The notes under the pieces: generated by a model
Database searches by the model: none
What the model saw: only the letters and a program-made list of their open reading frames with translations
Told to the model about the DNA's origin: nothing
Shown here: piece by piece, positions 54,845 to 64,000 of the stretch
Layout: each line of letters begins with the position of its first letter
Numbering within the stretch: position 1 is the stretch's first letter
Assembly (NCBI GenBank): GCA_037101405.1
Contig: AP017967.1
Span: 1 to 64,000 of the forward strand
Length of the DNA stretch: 64,000 bases
Reading direction: 5' to 3'
Origin: Candidatus Megaera polyxenophila
GTDB lineage: Bacteria > Pseudomonadota > Alphaproteobacteria > Rickettsiales > Rickettsiaceae
Program-made: the position numbers and the translations under genes

Positions 54845-55618
54845 ATGTTTCAAATTCCAAAAGTTAGTTATAGAAATAATAATATGGGCAAGTTATTATC
54901 ATCAGCTCTAAGCGAGATTGGCTTTGTAATAATAACAGATCATCCTATAAAGTTACAATTAATAGAGCAAGCATACTCATCTTGGAAAATTTTTTTTAAT
55001 TCAACAGAAAAAGAATCTTATTTACCAGGTACAAAAAAGCCTAAAGGCTTTTACGATTATTGGAAAGAATCATCAGAGTTCAAAAAATTAGGCATTCCTA
55101 AAGAATCTTTTTATTATTCAGAAGATCAACCTTTTTTAGGTTGTCATAAAAATATTTCCTTAATAATAGAGAAACTCTACGAAGAGCTAAATTTGCTATC
55201 GAGTAAAATTATTCAGTTGTTATGTGAAAACTCACCACCATTAGTAAAAATAGGTATTGAAACTGGGTTATCAAGGGGTAAATACTCAAGCCTTAGAGCA
55301 ATATTTTCTCCTCCTTTAGAGGGGAATAATTTAGATATAGATTTTACAGATCTAATAAGAAACCCAGCACATCAAGATATCGATGTGCTAACATTGTTGC
55401 CTACAGCTACACAGCCAGGATTGCAGGTATTTTTTGAAGGGAAGTGGATAAATGTAGTATCTAATGTTGGTGATATTATAATTAATAACGGGGATACGCT
55501 AAATCTTTTATCCAACGGATTTTATAAGTCAACTACTCACAGAGTTATTTATAATGAACAGTCGGCGTTTAATCCTAGATATGCTATGGCTTTCTTTATA
55601 GCTTTGGGCACTCTTTAA
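54845..55618 (+). CDS. 2-oxoglutarate/Fe(II) dioxygenase, IPNS-like (2)
   Basis: This 257-residue paralogue has H176-Q-D178, His232 (TTHRVIY) and Arg245, but the usual Ser of the RxS pair is Ala247 (RYAMAFF), a change that could weaken 2-oxoglutarate binding. The N-terminal DIOX_N-like region is KVSYRNNNMGKLLSSALSEIGF. The MITE-like element sits six bases after its stop. Confidence 0.82.
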   Translation: MFQIPKVSYRNNNMGKLLSSALSEIGFVIITDHPIKLQLIEQAYSSWKIFFNSTEKESYLPGTKKPKGFYDYWKESSEFKKLGIPKESFYYSEDQPFLGCHKNISLIIEKLYEELNLLSSKIIQLLCENSPPLVKIGIETGLSRGKYSSLRAIFSPPLEGNNLDIDFTDLIRNPAHQDIDVLTLLPTATQPGLQVFFEGKWINVVSNVGDIIINNGDTLNLLSNGFYKSTTHRVIYNEQSAFNPRYAMAFFIALGTL

Positions 55619-55623
55619 AACTT

Positions 55624-56127
55624 GGGTATTATGACAAGTAGAGGCCAAATCCGACATTAGGGTGATTATTTGGGTAGTTTTTAGGGATTTAAGCAGGATT
55701 TTATCTTGTGACTTAGTAAGCGCATAATTAGTATTATACGATATATTAGTGAGGAACTCATCGCATAAAGGATACTTTTATGCTAAATTATCTCTTGAAA
55801 AACTAATCGTATAATAAATTATGGCTAGAATTTAAGAAATTGCTTGGAACTTATGATTTTAGAAATTTAGTAGCAAATGAATTCATAAATGTTGAATAAT
55901 TATTAAGTTTTAGGCTGGTCTCTTAAACGTTAAGTATTATGCGATGGGTTTTTTAGATTTTAATACCAATATAATATAACAAAAGCCTAGAGATTCAAGC
56001 AAAAGTATAGCGTATAATAGTACTTATGCGTATAGAAAACCTTGAAATAATTTGGGGGATTAACAGGCAAAAACTCAAGAAAAATGCTGATGCATGTCGG
56101 ATTTGGCCTCTACCTGTCATAATACCC
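55624..56127. mobile_element. 504-bp MITE-like element, copy 2
   Basis: It is the same length and orientation as the copy at 19085, with only a few base changes. AAACTT flanks both sides (left flank to 55623, right from 56128), consistent with a short target duplication. It lies between the oxygenase and the ABC exporter. Confidence 0.88.
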
Positions 56128-56183
56128 AAACTTAATCAATAAAAATGATTAGTTAAATTTAATTTCAATTATTAACTTAAAAA

Positions 56184-58097
56184 TTATAAACTATACTTTT
56201 TAATAGAAAAATCTTGAGGTAAAAAACCTGCTATTTGTGTATCCCATAATTTTGAATATAAACCTTTAGTTTTAAGCAGCTGTTGATGGGAACCATCCTC
56301 AACAATTTCGCCTTGATCAAACACTAAAATGCGATCCATTTTTAGTAAAGTAGAAAGCTTATGAGATACTACTAAAGCTGTCTTATCTTTTAATAATTGG
56401 TCTATAGAATACTGAATTTTATTTTCAGTTAATGAGTCTAACTGAGAAGTAACTTCATCTAGAATTATTATAGGGGTATTTCTTAAAAAGGCTCTTGCTA
56501 GTAAAATTCTTTGTAATTCACCACCAGATAATTTCTTTCCCTTTTCTCCTACATAAGAATAATAATCGTCCTGTAGATTTTGTATAAACTCATGAGCACA
56601 AGCTTTTTTTGATGCTTCAAGCAATTCCTGATAACTTGTATTTTGTTTAGCATAACTGATATTTTCAATTATAGTACGATTAAAAAGTGTTGTATTTTGA
56701 GGTATCATCGATATGATGCTATGTAAATAATCTTGAGATAAATCGAGTATATTTTTTCCAGCAATTGTAATACTACCTCCTTTTACAAAGAGTAACCTCA
56801 TAATAAGGTGTATAAATGTACTCTTGCCGCTTCCAGAATATCCTACAATTCCTATCTTCTCACCATTTTTAATCGTAACATTTAAACTACGAAATAAAGG
56901 TTTTTTTTTATTGTACCAGAATACAACAGAGTTAAAGTTTATGTCGTAGCTTTTTACTTCACTCTTGATTTGCGTAAAATCCATTTCTTCATTCTTTTTA
57001 AGAAAAGATGCGCTACCTGATAATTGCGATATATTAAGATCTGTGCAATTGCTAGTAAAATTTAGAACAAAGTTTAAGCTTTGTATAACATTTCCTATTA
57101 ATTCTGCTGATTTATTAATGTCTCTAGATAGTGATCCAAGGGCATTAACAATTGATACATTTATAGTCAGTGCTAGAGCAATATCTCCTATACTAATATT
57201 ATCTTCTTTAAAGCTAGCAATCAGGAAAAGAAGAGTAAAGCTTTGATAAATTAAAAATGTTCCTCCTTGAAATATATACAGTTTTATAAATAGCCAGTCA
57301 CGTTTCTGATCAGCTTTAACACTTTTGTCTAAAAGTTTAGCAAGTTTTTTTTGTTCAGTGTATTGTCCATTAAATACTTTAACGCTTAAAATATTGCCAA
57401 TAACATCTACAATGTTACCGATAATATTTGAATTAACTTCTGATGCTACAAAACTTGATGTCTTTATTTTTGCCGAAAATATTAGGGAAATTAAAAGAAA
57501 AAATATTGACCAAATTGTTAGAGCTATACCAAGTACAATGTTCAACTGTAATAAGGTAACAAAAGCTATTAGTAAAGATAATAAGTAGCAAAATAAACTG
57601 TCCATTAGAATATCTAGCAAATTTGGAATACCACTCATTGCATCATTAATCTTATTGCCTAAACTTCCAGAAGAATATTGTTGGAAAGATATTTGAAAAT
57701 TCATAAGTAATTTACTGACTAATTTTTGCCCTATATCTTTTTTGAGAAGTGGATTTATATTTATTTGTAAGTAGCTGTAAAGGTAAGAAATTATAACAAC
57801 AAAAGCGGACATAAAAATATAACAACATGTAGGGTATAGTAAGTCACTATAAGCTTTTGTTAGATAAGATATAGACAAAATTGTGTCTAAAATAACTTTA
57901 AGTAAGTATGGTCTTAAGGATAAATCTATAGCCCATATTAGCCCAATAATTCCTTTAGCTAATATTAACCATTTATAAGGAGTAAGTACATATAGAATGA
58001 AACCTAGTGCTATTTTTATATCTTTAACTGCATTACAATTGAAGTTTGACAGTAGTTTCCTGGTAGATTTAAAATTTTTTATCATAAAAACGTGCAA
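56184..58097 (-). CDS. ABC exporter, fused membrane and ATPase domains
   Basis: This 637-residue half-transporter has about six membrane segments in the first 320 residues. The C-terminal ATPase has Walker A GYSGSGKST (near residue 418), the signature LSGGELQR (near 521) and Walker B IIILDEVTSQLD, with the usual DEAT Glu kept as DEVT. There is no C39 peptidase domain, so it would not cut a leader by itself. It could export the modified peptide. Its 5' flank is the 600 bp stretch before the Rpn gene. Confidence 0.88.
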   Translation of the reverse strand: MHVFMIKNFKSTRKLLSNFNCNAVKDIKIALGFILYVLTPYKWLILAKGIIGLIWAIDLSLRPYLLKVILDTILSISYLTKAYSDLLYPTCCYIFMSAFVVIISYLYSYLQININPLLKKDIGQKLVSKLLMNFQISFQQYSSGSLGNKINDAMSGIPNLLDILMDSLFCYLLSLLIAFVTLLQLNIVLGIALTIWSIFFLLISLIFSAKIKTSSFVASEVNSNIIGNIVDVIGNILSVKVFNGQYTEQKKLAKLLDKSVKADQKRDWLFIKLYIFQGGTFLIYQSFTLLFLIASFKEDNISIGDIALALTINVSIVNALGSLSRDINKSAELIGNVIQSLNFVLNFTSNCTDLNISQLSGSASFLKKNEEMDFTQIKSEVKSYDINFNSVVFWYNKKKPLFRSLNVTIKNGEKIGIVGYSGSGKSTFIHLIMRLLFVKGGSITIAGKNILDLSQDYLHSIISMIPQNTTLFNRTIIENISYAKQNTSYQELLEASKKACAHEFIQNLQDDYYSYVGEKGKKLSGGELQRILLARAFLRNTPIIILDEVTSQLDSLTENKIQYSIDQLLKDKTALVVSHKLSTLLKMDRILVFDQGEIVEDGSHQQLLKTKGLYSKLWDTQIAGFLPQDFSIKKYSL

Positions 58098-58699
58098 AAT
58101 TAGAGCAGTGTGTTAAAATTAACCTCTTGCCTTCTAGAAGTCAAGGTAGTGCGTCTAAAAAATCCTAGTTTTCTATTTATTACTTTAATATAAGCTTTTT
58201 GTGCGTCTGTAATATATAATGTGAAGATAGTTGATTTTAATTAGTTATAAATTTATAAAATAAATAATTAACAAAATTTAACTAGTTTATAAAAAATTTG
58301 TCTTATTTTAAAGGGCTTAGGAGTGACAAATCGGATAGTTATGGTATGATTTTATGTAAACGAGAAAAATACTGTTTAAATCGCATTTATGAGGGTTTTT
58401 ATTGATTAGGTAAAAAATCCCCGTAGTTTTAGTTAAAATTCTATTAATTTTTTAATATTTCTTTGTGGTATTTTCGCTTTATTTTCCATAAGGTAGGTTA
58501 TGTATAAAATTACCACCCTTTTTTCCTTAAATAATTTTAAGAAATTAAAAAAAGGAAAAATCGGGAATTTAAGCTTAAATTTTTTCTAGGTGTATCTTAA
58601 TGAAAAAAATGCATCTAACTAACTTAAGAGATAATTATCGATACATCGGTGATGATACCATATTATCTTAACCAGTCAATAGCTAAATCTCTACAATAC
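58098..58699. other. Gene-free AT-rich region
   Basis: These 600 bases lie between the 5' end of the ABC gene and the 3' end of an Rpn gene. The only structure I can point to is a weak inverted repeat (TTTTTCCTT and AAGGAAAAA, about 58518-58562). No ORF or RNA gene is supported. Confidence 0.3.
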
Positions 58700-59563
58700 T
58701 TATAATTTGTTTTTCAGTTTGGCTATTTCCTCTAAGCTAAAACCAGTGACAGAAGCAATAAGTTTATCATCTATTTTCTGTTTCAACATATTAAGAGCTG
58801 TTTTTTCAACACCTTTAGCCTCACCTCTAGCTTCAGCAGATATTATATAATCACGACCTTTCATAGAATCCATGACGTAGGTATCGTAAACCTCTCTTTC
58901 CTGATTGGTCATTTTTAATATACTAAGACGCTGCGCTACTTTCTGCATATAAGGAGACTTGAAGTCCTCTTTTACCTCAGAGTGTTTCATTAAATATAAC
59001 CACTCATCGATTTCCTCTTTTATGACATCATCAAATAAAGGAATTGAAACAATAAAATATTCAGGAAATATGTTGTGAGCATCAAACGTATGCATCCCTC
59101 TATCTATTAAGTGAACGTCTATCGGATGCGTGTGGTCTATCTCATGAAATATTACCTTACCGTGATGTAGAGGAGCTTTGGTATTTTCAAAAGGGAAGTA
59201 TAGCAGATTGATATGAAATACCTTCTTAATTTGTAAGTAATCCTGATTTGCCCCGAGATTATCAACGATTAGCCTTGAGGTATTAAATACGGCTTTGTTC
59301 AGAAAAAGATCAGTATAAGCACGATCAATCTCAACTATATAATTGTTACCTTGCTCGTCCTCAACTATAACGTCTGCTATACTTCTTTTTAAATATCTGC
59401 TCTCTTTATTGCTTTCGCCATCAAGTAAGGCCTTAATCTTAACAGGTTTATACCCTTCTGATGTAAGCAGAGCTGAGATAAACCCTTCGACTATTTCATA
59501 ATCTCCTTTATCTTTTAGCAGATATTTGATAGCGTAATCAAAGCTGATTAGCGGTTTTTCCAT
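58700..59563 (-). CDS. Rpn-family PD-(D/E)XK nuclease/putative transposase
   Basis: This 287-residue copy begins FDYAIKYLLKDKGDYEIVEGFISALL and has the catalytic block RSIADVIVEDEQGNNYIVEIDR near residues 59-79. Its tail (NMLKQKIDDKLIASVTGFSLEEIAKLKNKL) matches the remnant at 4660. It lies 13 bases downstream of the porin gene and may share its transcript. Confidence 0.9.
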   Translation of the reverse strand: MEKPLISFDYAIKYLLKDKGDYEIVEGFISALLTSEGYKPVKIKALLDGESNKESRYLKRSIADVIVEDEQGNNYIVEIDRAYTDLFLNKAVFNTSRLIVDNLGANQDYLQIKKVFHINLLYFPFENTKAPLHHGKVIFHEIDHTHPIDVHLIDRGMHTFDAHNIFPEYFIVSIPLFDDVIKEEIDEWLYLMKHSEVKEDFKSPYMQKVAQRLSILKMTNQEREVYDTYVMDSMKGRDYIISAEARGEAKGVEKTALNMLKQKIDDKLIASVTGFSLEEIAKLKNKL

Positions 59564-59575
59564 ATTAATAATAAT

Positions 59576-60856
59576 TTAAAGAGACAACTTAACGCCAACT
59601 AGAGCTACAGTACCTTTTACTTTTCTTGCCTTCAAATTAGGATAGAACTCAGGCTTACCTTTGAGAGTATAGGCATGGATTTCAGCATAAGGCTTTAGTC
59701 CCGGTGCAAGTATATGACTTACGGCTAGTTTTACCGAGTTTATTTTATTTTTAAACTGCTCTGAGGCAAAATACGATAATGAAGTTGTCGTAGCTTTATT
59801 ATAGGTATAGGCAATACCTGCATTATAGTATTGAGACTTACGGTTACCTTTATGCAATTCTTTTGTAGTTAAACTATTTCCAAAAGAGCTGTAGCAGGCA
59901 TTATACTTAAAATCACCTATTTTTAACTCAGTACCGATATTATAACTTTTTAAATCACTTAATTTATACTCCAGCGGATTCTTATCGTCTTTATTAGCAA
60001 ATTTCTTAATTTTACCGGCAGATTTACCGTATTCACCGGTTAGAGCCAGTTTTAATTCTGCTTCTTCCGTTAATTTCTGTTCAAGTACTATCCCGCTGGT
60101 TAGCGCATCTTTAACCGATCTGTCAATTTCAAACCTATCTATAGTAGCCTCTCCTACGGCATATTTTTTTATTCCATCTGATTTATCTGATGGTTTCTCT
60201 ACGCCGGTATTAGCAGAATCAGGAGTATAGGATATACCAAGCCTGATTTTACTGGAATCGGTTAAATCAAACTTAGGAGTATAATAATTTATTGTTCTTG
60301 GCGGTTCACTACTATAAGTGGCAGAATCCATACTTGCAATTATTTGGTCACCAAGGAAAGACCCTTCAGAAGTCAAAAATGAGGGTACAGCTTTTGTGCT
60401 TTGTTTTAGGTAATCTATCCCGGTTTTGATGTATTTTGTCGGTATGGATCCATCACTTACCATCATATTCTTAGCAACAGGAATAGGTGAACCGGCTTCA
60501 ATTCTACCAAACTCATGTTCTAAAAATACGTATGAACCATTATAATCCTTGTTAACTTTTCTCTTAGTTGTCGGTACTAATATAATCTTAGCACCATAAG
60601 TAATGTCATCAGTGGTATTTGATATGGCAGCAAATAGAGCCGTATCATTATAAAAAGCAAAACCTCTTTTATTAGCTGAAATATTCTTCTCTGAGCCTTT
60701 TAGCTTACCTTGATTGCTAAATCCACTTTCAAAGGCAGCATATGCTCCAAGTTTTATATTTAAATCCGATACCACAGGCAATGGATCGCCGGCTAATGCC
60801 GTGCTACTTGCAAGTAAGCCTGCTAATAAAATAACTGATGCTTTTTTTATAACCAT
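59576..60856 (-). CDS. Outer-membrane porin
   Basis: This 426-residue protein has a Sec signal peptide (MVIKKASVILLAGLLASSTALA, cleaved after about residue 22). The mature part is beta-strand-like with alternating hydrophobic patches, an LEHEFGRIEAG block near residue 113 and the VGVKLSL C-terminus, as in gram-negative trimeric porins. It would form a diffusion channel. It is transcribed divergently from the terminase gene. Confidence 0.78.
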   Translation of the reverse strand: MVIKKASVILLAGLLASSTALAGDPLPVVSDLNIKLGAYAAFESGFSNQGKLKGSEKNISANKRGFAFYNDTALFAAISNTTDDITYGAKIILVPTTKRKVNKDYNGSYVFLEHEFGRIEAGSPIPVAKNMMVSDGSIPTKYIKTGIDYLKQSTKAVPSFLTSEGSFLGDQIIASMDSATYSSEPPRTINYYTPKFDLTDSSKIRLGISYTPDSANTGVEKPSDKSDGIKKYAVGEATIDRFEIDRSVKDALTSGIVLEQKLTEEAELKLALTGEYGKSAGKIKKFANKDDKNPLEYKLSDLKSYNIGTELKIGDFKYNACYSSFGNSLTTKELHKGNRKSQYYNAGIAYTYNKATTTSLSYFASEQFKNKINSVKLAVSHILAPGLKPYAEIHAYTLKGKPEFYPNLKARKVKGTVALVGVKLSL

Positions 60857-61017
60857 ATTCTTCCTTTTATCTTATATTCATTACTCTTAATTCTCTTAAA
60901 AATACATATAACTTATAACATAGAATCCGCTGTCTCTGAACTAAAAAAGTACGAGAAAATCAAGATTAAAAAGTAGTGTGTTATAATTATTTTAAGTAAA
61001 GGAAATAGTTAACGCAC

Positions 61018-62649
61018 ATGAAGCTCAAGTCCGATCATATAAATTCGTCTCTTCTTTCTCCTGCTTTAATGTCTACATTTGAGCAGAGTTACTTGGATGA
61101 ATTATTTAAAGTACAGGAGCAAGTAGCAAGCAGCGAGGGCTCTTTATATGAATTCTTTAAATCGAGCTGGCCTTATATTGAGGGTAATATGCCTTATGTT
61201 GATAGCTGGCATATAGAGGCAATAGCCGAGCATTTAGAAGCGGTTTACGCGCGGCAAATAAAGAAGTTGATTATTAATGTTCCGCCTCGCACGGGCAAGA
61301 CCAATTTAATATCGGTAGCTTTTCCTGCGTGGGTATGGATACATAACCCTAGTGAGCGGTTTTTAACTGTATCCTGCGTTAATTCCTTAAGTCTTGAGCA
61401 TGCACAGAAAAACAGAGCTTTACTCGAGAGCAACTGGTATCAGGAGAACTGGGGGTATAGATTCCCTCTTTTAAAAGACCAGAACGTTAAAAGCTTTTTC
61501 CAGAATACTAAAACAGGCTACCGGCAATCAACGAGCGTAGTATCTAAAACTGTCGGTAAAGGCGGTTCAATTATTATCATTGATGACCCTAACGACCCGG
61601 GGGACTTATCTGAAATAAAACGTGAGAACGTAATTAACTGGTGGACGCAAAGAATGTCTACCCGTTCAAATAACCCTGCTAATGACTGCCGAATAGTTGT
61701 CCAGCAAAGAACGCATGAGAACGATCTAACCGGTTATATCAGAAAGAATGACAGCGAGGGTGATTGGGTAGAATTAGTGCTGCCGCTAGAATTTGAGGAA
61801 AAGCGCAAGTGTATTACTGTCCCTCTTGGCATAGATCAGGTTATTTGGGAAGACCCAAGAAATAAAGAAGGGGAGTTACTCAGCAGCTTACGCTTTGGCG
61901 AGAAGCAGGTAAATGAGTTAAAAAAGTTACTCGGCTCTTATGGTTATGCAGGGCAATGCCAGCAAAGACCGTCTCCAATTGGCGGTGGGATAATCAAGAA
62001 AAAATGGTTTAAGCACTGGACTAGCCCGATTAAGCCTAAATTTGATTACATATTACAAAGCTGGGATACGGCAATTTCCGATGAACCAACAGCTGCATAT
62101 TCTGCCTGTACTACATGGGGAGTCTGGGGCGAAAAATCCGAAGATGAGTTATTTAGGATGATGTTGCTCTCTAGTTGGCGTGACCGCGTGGGATACCCAG
62201 ACCTTCGAGCTAGAGCTCAGAGACTTGCTCGAGACTATAAGGATATAGGCGAGCATAAAAACCCAATGCCTGCTCAAAGAACTGTTGATTGTTGTTTAAT
62301 AGAAGCAAAGGCAACGGGCGATCCGTTAATACGTGATCTAAGGCTTGGAGGGATTCCTGCTATAGGGTATCTGCCAAAAGGCGATAAGAATGCAAGAGTA
62401 CAGAGAGCAGCGCCGTTTATTGAGTGCGGGCTTGTATACTTACCTACTGAAGAGAAAAACCCTGAAAGACTAACTCCGTTTGCTGAAGAGTTTTTAGAAA
62501 CAGTGATAACTTTTCCAAACGGGGAGTCAAAAGACCTCGTTGACTCGATGACACAGGCAATTTTGTACCTCCGAGACTTTGATGCTTTAACCCATACAAG
62601 CGATGTTAAGGAAGATGAAACCATTACTAAATTTAGAAAATTATACTAA
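61018..62649 (+). CDS. Phage terminase large subunit
   Basis: This 543-residue protein has ATPase motifs PPRTGKTNL (Walker A, about residues 89-96) and IIIIDDPNDPGD (Walker B, about 185), and a C-terminal nuclease region starting LQSWDTAISDEPTAAY. It packages phage DNA. The stop overlaps the start of the portal gene (TAATG). Compared with the surrounding genes it is less AT-rich in codon third positions by eye. Confidence 0.9.
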   Translation: MKLKSDHINSSLLSPALMSTFEQSYLDELFKVQEQVASSEGSLYEFFKSSWPYIEGNMPYVDSWHIEAIAEHLEAVYARQIKKLIINVPPRTGKTNLISVAFPAWVWIHNPSERFLTVSCVNSLSLEHAQKNRALLESNWYQENWGYRFPLLKDQNVKSFFQNTKTGYRQSTSVVSKTVGKGGSIIIIDDPNDPGDLSEIKRENVINWWTQRMSTRSNNPANDCRIVVQQRTHENDLTGYIRKNDSEGDWVELVLPLEFEEKRKCITVPLGIDQVIWEDPRNKEGELLSSLRFGEKQVNELKKLLGSYGYAGQCQQRPSPIGGGIIKKKWFKHWTSPIKPKFDYILQSWDTAISDEPTAAYSACTTWGVWGEKSEDELFRMMLLSSWRDRVGYPDLRARAQRLARDYKDIGEHKNPMPAQRTVDCCLIEAKATGDPLIRDLRLGGIPAIGYLPKGDKNARVQRAAPFIECGLVYLPTEEKNPERLTPFAEEFLETVITFPNGESKDLVDSMTQAILYLRDFDALTHTSDVKEDETITKFRKLY

Positions 62650-64000
62650 TGGCAACAAGAAGAAAGCAAAAAAGAAAGACTAATCCTGATTTGTCAAGGC
62701 TAGAGAATTTAGAGCCTGAATCTCTAAATCTTACTCAAGAATTACCTATAGAGGAACAAATCCTGCTACAAGAAACAGGTAGTTTAGATGAACCGGTTTT
62801 ACCAGAAGAAGAGCTTGTTTCTCTAGAAGATCAAATCTTATCACGTATGGATAGTAAGGGCGAAGAATTAGCCCCGAGTGTTATGCCGTTTAACAGTAAT
62901 TTTGCGGATGATATTCCCGAAGCAGTCAGGGATAAAATAGCCGCTTATTTGGAAGAGGTAACAAAAAAAGATAAGAAAAACCGCGCACCTTGGCTTGATA
63001 TAATTGAAAAAGCTAAAACTTTACTTGGCTTTAAAATTGAGGAAATTCAAGACGGGGATAATGGGAGTATTCGTAAATCCAATTCTTCTATTGGAAACAG
63101 CGCGCAGGTTAAGACTTACGATACTACTTTCTCAAGCAGCGTTCTTCGGCTCTGGGCAACACTTCGCTCTGAATTATTACCAGCTACCGGCCCTGTAGGA
63201 TTTAAAATACCTTCATATTTTGACCGCCCTCTTAATGAGAATGAATCAAATCTTCTAACTCCTAATGAAGATTACGACGTAAAAGGCGAGATGGTTAGGG
63301 ATATTTTAAACGAGTATTTAACTGTCGACGATAAAGGCTTTTATCCTGATTACGATCGATTTCTATTGTATTTAATTTTATACGGGTGCGTATTTCGTAA
63401 AATATACTATGACCCGATTACGGGTAAGCCCTTGAGCAGGTTTATCATGCCTGAGGATTTTTTATTTGATAATAACTGCTCAAGTATTACCGAATCAAAT
63501 CGTCTGACCCATATTAGATATCTCTCAAAAAGGGAAATCCTCTTTAATATGAATAGCGGGATATTTTCCAAACTTGATCTTGATTACCTAGATAATATAG
63601 GTAGTAGTGACAGCGAAGAAACAAAGGATGAAACGCAGCAAAAACAGGTTGATCCGACCGGTTCCCGTTTTCCCTTTTATGAAACACACGAATATCTGGT
63701 TTTAAATGATTTTTTTGATGATAGCACTTCGCTTGAGGATTACAGCATACCACTACCTTATGTTATTACCAGATGCGGTGTTACTAATCAGATCGTATCA
63801 CTTACGCCAAACTGGGATGAAAGCGATCCAACCAGAACAAGGATTAACTGCTTTATTCATTATAATTTATTCCCCGGGTTTGATGTTTTTGGACTAGGTC
63901 TTGCTCAAATCCTCGGCTCTAACTCAAAGAGCTTAACTTCCATGCAACAAATGGCGATTGATGCAGCTATTTTCCAGAATTTCCCGGGAGGGATGAAGTC
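62649..64000 (+). CDS. Phage portal-like protein (3' end beyond window)
   Basis: The frame starts at ATG 62649 and is open to the window end (about 450 codons). It contains FSSSVLRLWATLRSELLPAT and PDYDRFLLYLILYGCVFRKI, followed by SLTSMQQMAIDAAIFQNFPG, a layout typical of podovirus-like (P22-type) portal proteins. The N-terminal 90 residues are acidic and low-complexity. Position right after the large terminase supports the call. Confidence 0.75.
   Translation, partial: MATRRKQKRKTNPDLSRLENLEPESLNLTQELPIEEQILLQETGSLDEPVLPEEELVSLEDQILSRMDSKGEELAPSVMPFNSNFADDIPEAVRDKIAAYLEEVTKKDKKNRAPWLDIIEKAKTLLGFKIEEIQDGDNGSIRKSNSSIGNSAQVKTYDTTFSSSVLRLWATLRSELLPATGPVGFKIPSYFDRPLNENESNLLTPNEDYDVKGEMVRDILNEYLTVDDKGFYPDYDRFLLYLILYGCVFRKIYYDPITGKPLSRFIMPEDFLFDNNCSSITESNRLTHIRYLSKREILFNMNSGIFSKLDLDYLDNIGSSDSEETKDETQQKQVDPTGSRFPFYETHEYLVLNDFFDDSTSLEDYSIPLPYVITRCGVTNQIVSLTPNWDESDPTRTRINCFIHYNLFPGFDVFGLGLAQILGSNSKSLTSMQQMAIDAAIFQNFPGGMK

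Noticed and set aside
19085-56127. A composite transposon of two MITE-like copies carrying the whole 36 kb.
   Set aside because: Each copy has its own short flanking duplication, so the two inserted separately. No duplication at the outer ends of the pair is seen.
1-64000. CRISPR arrays, rRNA genes or tRNA genes.
   Set aside because: No regular spaced repeats and no rRNA or cloverleaf pattern were seen by eye.

Overview
The window is AT-rich DNA that looks like an accessory region of a Rickettsia or close rickettsial endosymbiont, either a plasmid or a plasmid-laden chromosomal island. The evidence is a DnaA-like plasmid replication protein, two ParA/ribbon-helix-helix partition cassettes, many Rpn (PD-(D/E)XK) proteins, split RelA/SpoT genes, a ProP-like MFS transporter, duplicated CspA and HU genes, ankyrin and TPR proteins, and dense insertion sequences (IS). 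I could not compare it with any database, so the taxon is inferred.

Layout. 0-16 kb is a decayed plasmid backbone: replication gene, Y-family polymerase, CspA, HU, Rpn proteins and a RelA/SpoT remnant, cut by four IS elements. 16-32 kb holds a biosynthetic island: a queuosine-precursor transporter, a phosphopantetheinyl transferase (PPTase) broken by an IS256 element, a short terminal-inverted-repeat element, an ankyrin protein, a eukaryotic-type mitochondrial carrier, and a tight operon of a CmlA-like diiron hydroxylase, a type II thioesterase, an AurF-like diiron N-oxygenase, a MATE exporter and a two-module non-ribosomal peptide synthetase (NRPS). 32-40 kb is a second plasmid-like backbone: tyrosine recombinase, ParA, SpoT-type hydrolase, MFS, exonuclease, TPR, CspA, HU and BI-1. 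40-49.5 kb is a phage fragment (ParB-methyltransferase, small terminase-like protein, cytosine methyltransferase) broken by four IS copies. 49.5-51 kb is a second ParA cassette followed by small ORFs. 52-58 kb is a compact operon of two small peptide genes, two ATP-grasp proteins and two 2-oxoglutarate/Fe oxygenases, followed by an ABC exporter; it reads as a ribosomally made, modified peptide (RiPP) system. 58-64 kb holds an Rpn protein, a porin, a terminase large subunit and an unfinished portal gene.

The two biosynthetic systems are the main interest. The NRPS system combines PCP-linked hydroxylation and amine oxygenation logic like that of chloramphenicol synthesis, but its linked PPTase has an IS insertion and a separate nonsense codon, and its only condensation domain has lost the usual catalytic histidine. 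The RiPP-like system pairs each enzyme with a diverged partner: one ATP-grasp keeps its metal-binding residues and the other does not. I found no CRISPR array, rRNA or tRNA.

One IS3-type element occurs in five same-length (1266 bp) copies and another in three (1323 bp) plus a fragment. Several insertions have clean target duplications or preserve the reading frame, so the interrupted genes can be reconstructed.
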